A stretch of 64,000 nt of DNA from Rhipidocladum racemiflorum (Eukaryota; Streptophyta; Magnoliopsida; Poales; Poaceae), in the NCBI GenBank assembly GCA_036346355.1, contig CM070569.1, positions 57,684,561-57,748,560 of the forward strand. Direction: 5' to 3'. Below are positions 1 through 11,400 of the stretch, piece after piece. A program made the translations under genes and the position numbers. The notes under the pieces were generated by a model, which was not told the origin of the DNA, searched no databases, and saw nothing but the letters and a program-made list of their open reading frames with translations. Each line of letters opens with the position of its first letter. Positions within the stretch are counted from its first letter, which is position 1.

Positions 1-1860
1 TCTACCTCCTATTCTTTCTAATGATGATGTCCCTACACCACCACATTCCTCATATACCCCCAACCCATCCTCCTATACAGTCCAAACCACCCATCAAACA
101 TGTTTATTCTCGCCGAGCCTCCTCCCGCGTAATCATCTTCACTGCTCCTACTTCTTCAGCCACCCTAATGAACCCCTTTATTGATGATTCTAATATTTCG
201 ATGAGTTACGATAGAGTTAATGATGTCCCACCCATGGTTGGTTCCACGGTATTCTTTGCGGGATCGTACTACAATTCGACTCACCGCTAGATTGGCCTAT
301 TCAAGTGATGGTGCTATCAGCGGTGAACCCTCCACTTATCAGAAGCCTCCCATATTCCGAATGGCAATACGGCTATGTCTGCGAACTTCTTCTTTGGAAC
401 GACAGAACTTGGGAATTTGTTTTATTACCGCCTCATGCGGTACCTATCACATGCAAGTGGGTATTCAAGATTAAGACCAACTCAAATCGGGACTATTGAG
501 AGGTATAAAGCTCGCCTGGTTGCTAGAGGTTTCAAAGAAACCAAAGGTCAAGACTATGAAGAGACCTTTGCGCCTGCTCATATGACTCTTGTCCAGAACA
601 CTTATCTCGATCTGCTATTCGCTCTTGGACTATCTCTCAAATGGATGTCAAGAATGCCTTTCTCCATGGTGATTTGCAAGAGGAAGTTTATATGCACCGC
701 CACCAGTGTGTGAAGCCCCATTGGGACATGTTTGTCGCCTTAAATCGCTGCTTTTATATGGTCTTAAACAAGCTCCTAGTGCTTGGTTTCAGCTGCTTTG
801 TTTGATCTACACGCAATCTTTGGTTTTTCACCAAGTGACCATGATCCCGCCTCTTATTTATTCATATCTCTTCACGTGGTCGTATTTTGCTTCTTCTCGT
901 ATGTTGATGATATGTTAATTACGAGGGATGATGTAGACCATATTTCCGATGTGAAAAAGCAACTTAGTGAGCAATTTCAGATATGTCCGATTTGGGACCC
1001 TCACTATTTCCTGGGCATTGAGGTTCAACATTCTTCAAAAGGCTATTATATTTCTCAGGTCTCGATACACACAAGATCTTATTGCTTCTTCGCATTACTG
1101 ATAATCGAACAATTGCAACTCCTATGGATCTTCATGTCCAAATTTTTGTCCCTACCGATGGTACCCCTCTTTCGGATCCCACTCGACATCGCCACATTGT
1201 GGGTCGTCTAGTCTATCTCAATCTGTTATTTAGACCTGATATTGCCCATGCGTTCATATACTCGCCGTTTGTGAGCGCTCCTACCTCGGTTCATTATGGA
1301 CATTTGATTTGAGTGTCTGCGATACTTAAGAGGCACTTCATCCCAATGCTCACATGCTCGTGATAGTCCACTACATCTTCATGCTTACTCGGACTCTACT
1401 TGGGCAAGTGATCCAACTGATCGACGCTCTGTTACTGGTTATTGTATCCTTCTTGGCTCTTCCCCACTTGCATGGAAGTCCAAGAAACAGACCGCCGTCT
1501 CTCGGTCTAGTACAGAAGCAGAACTTCGAGCACTTGCCACTACAACTTCAGAGATTATATGGCTTCGTTGGCTGCTAGCAGATTTTGGAGTTTCCTGTGA
1601 TGCTCCCACACCTCTTTTTTGTGACAATACTGGTGCCATACAGATTGCAAATGATTCTGTTAAACATGAACTTACAAAACATATTGGTGTTGATGCCTCT
1701 TTTACTCGATCTCATTGCAATCAGAAGACAATTGCTCTCCAGTATGTGCCATCTGAATTGCAAGTTGCAGATTTCTTCACCAAAGCACAGACTCGAGAGC
1801 AACATCGGCTTCATTTGCTCAAACTCAATGCTTTGAAGCCCCCTTGAGTTTGCGGGGGGG
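1..1860 (+). pseudogene. Ty1-copia pol remnant (RT and RNase H), broken
   Basis: This is the 3' part of a Ty1-copia polyprotein, spread over several frames and interrupted by stops. From left to right one can read the RT entry (KWVFKIK near 459-480, then YKARLVARGFKETKGQDYEE at about 505-565), the FSYVDDM catalytic motif near 890-915, FLGIEV near 1007-1025, and an RNase H tail with a D-N-T-G-A stretch near 1620. It ends in a G-rich polypurine tract (1850-1860) directly before a short LTR. The frame changes at least five times, so it cannot encode a working enzyme. The element lies in an SMC2 intron, in the same direction as the gene. Its 5' end is outside the window. Family assignment is firm; the exact frameshift points were not mapped. 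Confidence 0.85.
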
Positions 1861-1948
1861 TGTTAAGGCCCATATAGGCCCATGTAGTGTAGGCTATATA
1901 TACAGGTCTAGATCTGTTGTATTGATCATCAACTCAACATTTGTAACA
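1861..1948 (+). repeat. 3' LTR of the copia remnant (short)
   Basis: The sequence begins TGTTAAGG directly after the polypurine tract and ends TTTGTAACA, the usual TG...CA form. At about 88 bp it is short for a copia LTR, so it may carry an internal deletion, or the true end may lie further right. The partner 5' LTR and target duplication are outside the window. Confidence 0.5.
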
Positions 1949-2418
1949 CCTAGTAACCACAGTTTGCCCTTAAAGATATATGCTCATCTGTTAACTGAGT
2001 TTTTAAAATTTATACTAATGGATTTATTTTGCCACATAAGAAAGAAACACATGATCATGCTGTCAAGTGCTTAACACCGAAATATAACTTGTAGAGCAGT
2101 GCTTAGAACGGTACAAATTCTTGGGTAACATTAGCATGTATGCACAATGGCAGAAATAAAATTCAATTATGGTGCTACCAAGTAACTTATAATTTTGTAG
2201 ATATCCTATATTATTAAGCATATGTTTATTTTTGTTGGTTTAATATTGATTATCTCTGTTTATTGCAGCTTAAAATGTATATATTTGTTACATAGCTTCT
2301 GTTAAATTTTATTCTTTTAGTGGAATGCTTTATAATTTTCCGATAAAATCTTATTCTTTTAGTGGAAGGCTTTATAATTTTCTGATACTTTGAAGTTTTA
2401 ATTTACCTTGTTTTCCAG

Positions 2419-5400
2419 ATTGCTGCGCTTTTACCTCTGCAGAAAAAGTACACAGAGTTGAAATCTCAGTTTGAACTCAAATCATATGATCTCTCATTAT
2501 TTCAGAGCAGAGTTGAACAAAATGAACATCACAAGGTATTAGCTTACATCATCAATATGGTTAGCTTATCACTTTCAACTTCAAACTAGATTAACAATTG
2601 TTTTATTTGTACTTTAGTTAGGTGAACTTGTAAAGAAACTTGAACATGAGCTCCAGGAATCGAAGCAAGAATTAACAGAAAAGCAAGTGCAGTATGAAAA
2701 ATGTGTCTGTACCGTTTCTGAGTTAGAAAAGATGATCAAGACTTATGGCACTGAACGTGAAGGTAGACTAAAAGCTCTGGAAAGAAAAATCAAATCATTG
2801 AAATTGGAGATGCAGTCCATGTCGAAACAACTAAAGGTTGGCTTTCTTCCTCATTGTTGCCATAAGTGATTTACACATATCACCTCCCAATATATTTTCT
2901 CTGGAACATTTTTAGTAAGATGTTTCCCATCTTTCTGTTAATTCCTAATTAATTTCTTGTTCTACAGTGGTTTCTTTGTAGTTAGTTTTGTCATTTCTTT
3001 CTTTTCAATAGGATAGTCTTGCTATTTCAGTGTTTCTTGCTATGCATGTTCAGTTAGATATAGATAAGTGGGATAGTTTCATTAGACTGCTTGTTGTTTA
3101 AGATTCTGAATCAGCTGCAAGCTCCTGCTTAAGATACATGTAAGTTCTCAGGGTATGATACTGATGACAGGGAAAATGGGATTGAACCCGCCTCCACGTC
3201 ATTAGAGACAAGTTGATTAAATTTAATTGAAAATAAGACTAAGAAAAATCAGGTATTGCAAATACATTTCTTCCATGATTCATACATTTACAAATAAATT
3301 CTGTTAATTACATCTCTTTGCGAGAAAACCCCTGAATAAGAATTCCAACATGAAGATTACACCATAAACATATGACAATTACAAAAATATAAAAGGTAAA
3401 GTGAGATGACCTGAAACTCAGCAAGGTCATCATTTTTCCCACAACTGCCAAGGAATTCAGTTGTGGACATAAATTAAATTGTATCTCATTTGCTTACGAG
3501 AGCAGAAGAAAGTTATAGTAAAATATGGCCTATTGGTTGAAATCAGGGTTACAAATCTCGGTTTGAAAAAAATTTCGGAACTGCCTGAAATCCGAAATCT
3601 CGGCAAGATTTCGGAAATTCAAATCAAACCCGGACGAAATCTAAAATTCAAATTCAAAATCCGTTTTTTTTTTCTACCGGGAAATCCGAAATTTCGGCCG
3701 AAATTTCCGAAATTTTTGAACTGACCAAAAAATGGTCAAAATACATCAAAAAAATCTGAAATTTTTTGTGGATGATCCTCAAACTAAATCCAATCATATC
3801 CGGTCAAAAAAAAAATCAAAAATCCGGTAAAAAATGCCGAAATTGCGGCCGAAATCGCCGAGATCTCGGCGAAATTTGACCAAACACTGTAGCATTTTGA
3901 ATTTTTTTAAGCGGCCGATATTTTGCATCTCGGAGGGGTCTGAAATCCGAAATCTCGGCCGAGATTTCGGATTTCGGACCGAAATTTGGATCCATGGTTG
4001 AAATTATAAAGAGCATTGTAGGCCATTAGCCCAGAGTTAACTTACAAACCAACAATTGAAAAACACAAGAAAGGTCTAAGTACAGTTGTGACCCTATTAC
4101 GTCAACAGTCACTGTCACCGAAACCCGCGGCATAAAGGTAACCGTGCATCGGGTCATCTTCCACAGCTTCTGAATATGTTCAGTAAGCAACAGTTGAGTA
4201 TGAAAATCGTACTCCGCAAAACTTTTAAACAAAGGTATATAGTATGCAAGGCTATGTGAAAGGAGTTGCTATCCTATCATGTTTTCACATTTTGTATAAA
4301 GCAAGCTTTCTTTCACAATATCCAATAGTAGATTGCAAATGGAAAGTTGTAAAGGCATTTGACATTTGATAACAAATAATGATAAAGCATTTGTAATAAA
4401 TATAAACACATGGCGTGCTTCCTTAAACATTAACCATGGCAAAGCCCTTCCTGCCGAACGATTCGTACATGTATTCCCTATCCATATACTCCCAATACCA
4501 TTTTAAAAAATGAGAAAACTACTATAGTGGAGGATTCACCAAGTTGTCCAGAACCGGGGTCATGGCTATTTAAATAGATTCATATACTCTGCAGAGGCCG
4601 TACAACTTTACCCACATGACATAAACATCTCACCATGTTAAGTTGTTAACACATATCACGCGATACCAACGGTACCTGAATTGAGAGTTTATGACAAAGC
4701 TTTTACATTGCTGGCTCTAACAACAAACCACCCGTTGATACCCTCTTTAGGATAAGGAGAGCTCAAATATTGTGTTGGTAGACCACGCTTACCTAGCGAG
4801 GTCCCTACAAGCAGAGAGTACACCCTTTGTGCCTGCACAAGCCCAATCTCACGTATCAACTACCACATGCGGTTTTGTTGCTAGTTTGTGACAACTTATT
4901 ATACTAGGGCCTTTCCATAAAAAGGCACATGGGCTGAACTACACAAAAAGCTTTTCGAAGAGGCAAAATTTGGGATGTTATAGTATGACCACGGTAGCCA
5001 TACATCCTTTTTTTTAATGTGGCCAATATATCCCTTTTACTTTTTGTTAGCTTGACCTCTAAGCCATATGAGTACAAAAGGCCAAATTAGGATGTGGACC
5101 CACATGTCATCCAAATCTTAACAAATAAATTAAGTTAATGGAGCGCATAATTTATGTGCGCATGCATGTGTCTATTCACCCTATTGGCCCAACCTATGTA
5201 GTACTTTAAGCATTATTTTAAGGAAAAAAAATCACAACCTTTAGTTTTTTATGTTGTAACGGCTAGCCGGAAGTGTAACTTATTAATTTGATTATTTTTT
5301 ACATAATTATTTATTCAAAATTTAAATTCGGTCAAATTCGGTGTCAACAGTTACAGTCGATTTTGGTGCAGAAAGATAGTTACATTTAGAGTATGGAATG

Positions 5401-8400
5401 GTATAATACTATTGAATTTCTGTTGTATTGTTCACAACTTCATTCTTTTACTTTTATGTGAGTCTTGAACATTAACCACAACAGTTCAATCTTAAACATA
5501 CCTCTCGTTTTCCTTATTGCTTATTCGGGATAGGCTCATGAAAGCGAGAGGGAGAGGCTGATTATGGAGAAAGATGCTGTTGCTAATGAGCTTGCTATGC
5601 TTGAAGAGCAATTAATAACTTCAAAAGCTCAGATTACTGCTCTGTCTGAGACCTTGGACACTCACAGGAACAAGGTAGTGCAAGATGCTGTGTAATGGTT
5701 TATTTGTACATGAGGTTATTACTAAGTATTGCATTTCATCGTTAAAGTATGCTGCTGTGTTTCACTCACCACATGCAGGTTGCTTCCATAAAGCAAGACT
5801 ATGATCAAGCTGAATCTGAGCTCAACGTTGGGCGTTCCAAACTGAAAGAATGTGACTCACAGATAAACTGCATGGCCAAGGAGCAGCAAAAACTTCAACA
5901 GCAACTAGGCGATTCGAATGTTGAAAGGAAGAAAATGGAAAACGAGGTACTTGTTGGCTGTAATCTCTGCTACATGTTTCTGCTTTATAGTTAAATTAAG
6001 TATGCTTTTATTTCCCTAATATAACATACAGGTTAAGAGGATGGAGATAGAGCAGAAGGATTGCTCTTCGAAGGTTGATAAGCTAGTAGAGAAGTACAGT
6101 TGGGTTGCAACTGAGAAACAGTTGTTCGGAAAAAGTGGTACGGATTACGACTTTACATCATGTGAACCTCATAAAGCACGGGAAGAACTTGAAAATCTCC
6201 TAGCTCAACAATCCAGGTACATCTGATATTTTTGGATAGCAGTACTCTTATCAACTGGTTAATTTGCAAAGCAAGCACCACTTATCAGTAGTAATTATCA
6301 AATGCAGTCTTGAGAAGAGGGTCAATAAGAAAGTTATGGCCATGTTTGAGAAGGCAGGGGATGAATACAATGATCTGATGTCGAAGAAAAACATAATCGA
6401 GGTAGGTCCTACCCATGTATAAATTTCTTGATAACCTGGGATTGGTTTTGATAGCAGCATGCATGTACCTTTTGTTGTCATATACAGAATGACAAGGCAA
6501 AAATCAAGAACGTGATAGAAGAGTTGGATGAGAAGAAAAAAGAGACCTTGAAAGTCACATGGCTCAAAGTAAACAAGTCAGTATATGAATCCTTTATCAA
6601 TTTGTTGTTCCCAGAGGATGCACCACTGCATAAAAATATTGCTCAGACTCAGTATGAACTATGATGGTCATCCTTTTACTCATAAATAGGCAAGTTGGTA
6701 GCTAACCTCTCCTTTCTATTCCTATAGGGATTTTGGATCTGTATTCAGTACTCTTTTACCTGGTACAATGGCAAAACTTGATCCTCCTGAAGGTGGTACT
6801 TTCTTGGATGGTCTTGAAGTTCGGGTGGCATTTGGAACAGTTTGGAAGCAATCTTTATCTGAACTTAGTGGAGGGCAACGGTCGCTTCTTGCTCTTAGTC
6901 TTATTCTGGCGCTGCTTCTTTTCAAACCCGCACCACTTTACATATTAGATGAGGTATGCCTGTATATGATTTACCATTTAAATTGCTTACCACTGTAACT
7001 ACTCTAATCTGACTGATCATTACAAAGCAGCATAGCTTGTAGTATTAAAAAGACTTCGGCACTGTTCCACAGGAAAAACAATTGGCAGATTCTTCATGGG
7101 CGCTTTGTTGAAACTTAAGAAAATGTAGCTTCATGGATGTTAGATTAATGGAACTCAATCATTCTTTCTCGAGATCAGGGTTCAACTTATCGTTTTTAAG
7201 AAAATCGTGCGATTTTCAATTTTAGATTATCGGAAAAAAATCACTCAAAAATCGCTAGATATAGCATGCATGCTTATCATGGCGTCGACTAGGCGTCCAA
7301 GCGGCCGGCCGGACTCGCCTTGCCTCGTCGCCTCGCCTGAAGCCGGCCAGGCGTCTGCCTGGACGCTCTGGCATCGCGGCGTGAACGCCTAGGCGTCGGC
7401 CAGGGTGTCTGGGCGGGCGTCTAGTATTTGGATGAAGACTAAGGCCCTGTTTGTTTCGGCTTTTTCATCGGTTTAAAAGCCAAAAAGCCTAAGTCGAAAC
7501 AAACGACTGTCTTTTAAGCCGGGCTTTAAAAAAGCCAAAAGCCTCTGTATAACTATAAGCCAAAAGCCAGACAAGAGGAGCTTTTTTGGGTTTTTTTTGA
7601 ATAAAATAACCCTTTGCCACTAAAAGTCTCCAAAATTACCCATCAAATGCGATCATATATAAATTGAGAATTCATCCACCATCTCATTTAGGGTATTTTA
7701 GACTTTTCTTCTATAAGTTGTACCATCTAACCCATTAATAAGCCAGGATACCAAACAACATGTCTAGCTTAAAAGTAGACGACTTAAAAGCTTATTAAAC
7801 CAAAAAGCTAGCTTTAAATCAAAAGCCAAAAAACCTAAGCCGAAACAAACAAGGCCTAAAAGGGTCGGTGACCGTGTTTGACTGAGGAAGCGGGAGGAAC
7901 GACTCATGGGTGGAGAAGAGAGGTGAAGAAACCCTAGCTTCGGGCCGCCGCCGCCGCTAGCAGCTGCACCGGCCTCGGCGCTTCCACCACTGGTAATCTT
8001 CCGCCTCCCGCTCTGCCTCCCTCTCCCCCTCCTCCTCCGCCTCCCCTTCCCCGTCCGCCCCTCCTCCGCCTCCCCTTCCCCGTCCGCTGTGCCTGCTCCT
8101 CCTCTGCTCGGCGTCGTGGCTCGGCGCTTTGCTTGTTGCTTCGCTCCTCCTCTGCTCGGTGCCTCAGTGCTCCGCTCCTCCTTTGCTCGGCGTCATTTCG
8201 AGCCTCGGCCGGGGATCTGGCGCCGATCGAGAGACGCTTAACGCCGAGTGTCGAATCAGCCGAATGGGATGAGGATGAGGATTGGGCGAGCCGGCCGATT
8301 AAGTAGTAGTACCGACTGTGTGCGATGAAGTTGAGTGCTTGACTGTGCTGAATGGGATGAGGATAAGTAGCAGTAGTATTGAGTCACTAAGTAGTAGTAC

Positions 8401-11400
8401 TGAGTACTGAAGTAACTGAACTACTGAGTGATTACTACACACATCACCAGGGTTCCAAATGCCGATCGGTTTTCCCGAATTTCGAACGAAATTCGGTATT
8501 TCGAGCCGAACAGAAATTCAAAACCGAGCGAAAAACCGAGCAAATTCAAAAAAATTTAAAAAATTGAGAAAATTTAACAAAAAACCCTCTAAAATAAGTA
8601 TTATTAGTTTTGTAACCTTTAGGATGAAAATTGGTTGAAAAATTAAAATTTTTAGACGTTTTTGCATCATAATCGATTTTACAACATTGAAAAAAAATTG
8701 TACTGTGATCCGGAATTTTATACAAGAAAAAAAACTTACTTGTATTGCTATGGTATATTTAATGTCTCAATGTTATCTAATATTGAAAATTTTTCTTGTA
8801 TTGATATGTGACAACTTCCAAATATTTAAAGTATAGCAAAGGTATGGTATTTTTTAATATATTAATGTTATCCAATATTAAAAACTTACTTGTATTGCTA
8901 TGGTATATTTAATGTGTTAATGTTATCTAATATTTAAAATTTTTCTTGTATTAACATGTGACAACTTTCAATTATTTAAAATATAGCAAAGGTATGGTAT
9001 TTTTTAATATATTAATGTTATCCAATATTGAAAAGCTTACTTGTATTTCTATAGTATATTTAATATGTTAATGTTATCTTGTTATGGTATATTTAAAGTA
9101 TAGCAAAGGTATGGTATGTTGAATTGAGTTGTGAACAGTGTTGAAATGAAATGTTATTATTGGTGCAACTTGAGATTGTTTAAAATATAGTAAATGTCAT
9201 GCCAATTTTTTTTATTCTTTCATATTGTGCTATTATAATTTTCCACAATTTTTATAATTTTTCCCAATTTTTTTTTGCATTTTTTCTTGTATTTTTTTCA
9301 TTTTTCCATTTGGTCCACATTTTTTCCATCCAAACCAATGGAATTTCGAGAATTTCGATCGAATTTCGAACAAACTTCGAGAATTTTGAGATTTTTTTCG
9401 AGCTGATTTTGACCACATGTTTGACTTCTAAACGTTCGATTTTCACCGAATTTCGAGCGATTTTCGACGAATTTCGCTACCACCGGGTGCTCGAAATTTG
9501 ATCCTGAAACGAAATGTTAAACCCTGCACATCACTCCTCACTTGTACTACACACATCACTCCTCACTTCTGCTATATTTGAGCTTGAATGATGATTTTGT
9601 ACATAGGAAACTTGAACTATAAAGTCTATAATTGAGATTCAAATTTAAACTATTTGGTCGCCTAATTGTCACCTAGGCAGGCGCCTAGGCGTCCACGCGC
9701 TCCGGAGGCGACTCACCTCGTCGGGGCGCCGTGATAACCATGATCACATGGTTTTGAAATCCAAAATTTTGAACTCAAAAATTCGATTTCCTTCTGATTT
9801 TGACCGATTTTCTCCTGATTTTTACCGGCCAGTTGAATGTTTCTCGAAGACGATTTTTTGAGCGATTTTCTCTCGATTTTCACCGATTATCGCGATATTT
9901 ATGTCTCACAATTTTTTTTGAATTTTTTGAATTTAACCGATTTTTCAATCGGTTTTAAAAGTCTTACCCCCTTTGATAACGCCGAAAATCGCAATTTTCG
10001 CCGATATTGTGAACCCTGCTCGAGATTAGTCATTTAAATATATTTGAATGTTGGAAATGATTAGACATTAGTAAACAGTGAAAAGTGACTTCAGCAACTG
10101 TTCAACAATAACTTGTGAGCATGACTCTACCATCCCACCTAGCCGCAAACATTTACACTTGCTGAATTTTGAACCAACATGGTGAAGAGTAGGCCATGGA
10201 CATGGTATGGATCACTGTTGTGAAAAATCGACCGACTTGATCGATTAGTCGGCCGATTAATTGATGAGGTGACTAAACTGTCACGAATAGTTTAATTGGC
10301 GTGCAATTATCTAGTTGAATGATTAATTGACCGCATAATCCAATTACTCGATTGTTTTCTGATTAATCATTCGTTTTTTCCCGTTTAAACACGAAAATGG
10401 CTTATTTTTATTCACTAAGTACGATAAATCAGTTTGTAATATTGTGTCATAGTTTTCATAGCATGTACCTTTCGGATGAAGTATAAATAATAAAATATAA
10501 AACATGTTTTGTAGAGATAATTTACAATAACTTTGGGTAACTAAAATATTTCTAAATATTTCTAAATGTAAATAAATATATTAATAAGAACGCATAATCG
10601 TCTGTTAAGTTTCGATTAATCATCCGTATTGCAATTAATCGCTTAGCGGTAGCACGTCCGTCCGTCGAGTGCATATCTTTTTCACAACACTGGTAAGGAT
10701 TACGGATAATTGCTATCACATTGCACCATTACATGTTGTTCTGTTGTTGGCACTCCATTGTTTTTAGTTTTTGAAGGAATAACTTATGTATGTGTGGGCC
10801 CGTCCCACGGTGGGTTGGGCTTTGAGCAAATTTGGATCAGGGTGTTACAGATGGTATCAGAGTATCAACCTTTGCTGCACAGGCGCATGTGGGACAGGGG
10901 ACTGGCGCATGGCCTCTATGGGCCCGGAGTGGCTACACGGCATGGCACATGTGTCGGCATTAGACGCATGGCCGTGTAGCGAGGGGTGGTTCTAGGTATC
11001 TGCCGTGTATATGGTGTACTGCCGAGGACGCTAGCCCTTAAGGGGGGTGAGTGTAATACCTCGGCCCGTTAATGTGAAGGCCTATGTGGTCTGTGTAGAG
11101 TGGTGGTGGGATTAGTCTCACATTGCTTGAATAAAGTGAGTTGTAGTAGTATATAATGTCTACTGGGTCCAAACATAGCATCTTTGGGTTAAACCTTTTA
11201 CACGAAGCAAGTACGAAAGTATAAGTGGGGTGCTATGCATGCGTGGATCCGTCCCATGATGAGCTGGGCTTTGGACGAATTTGGGCTAGAGTGTTAAGGA
11301 TATAGATATTGTCTTATATAGACTATTCATATATATGTTTTCCTTATATAGGTATTGTCTTATATCGGCTTTCTTTTTGTACCCTTACGTAACTCTATAT

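Larger units (their letters stand above)
7272..9739. mobile_element. Inner unit with CTAGGCG-rich ends, nested in the outer hAT
   Basis: The left end reads GCTTATCATGGCGTC and the right end is the inverse of GGTTATCACGGCGCC, an inverted repeat with a few mismatches. Both sides then carry CTAGGCG/CGCCTAGG motifs (7290-7420 and 9670-9725). No clean target duplication was seen, so the exact ends are uncertain. It contains the Tourist MITE, the GC-rich leader-like block and the hAT at 8448-9526. I infer a separate older insertion, probably also of hAT type. Confidence 0.45.
7176..10018. mobile_element. Outer hAT element of a nested stack
   Basis: The ends are CAGGGTTCAACTTATCG on the left and the inverse of CAGGGTTCACAATATCGG on the right. 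An 8-bp direct repeat, ctcgagat, flanks it exactly (7168-7175 and 10019-10026). The element's own sequence seems to be only about 7176-7271 and 9740-10018, rich in CGATTTT motifs. Everything between appears to have been inserted later. No transposase is visible. It lies in intron 8 of SMC2. Confidence 0.85.
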
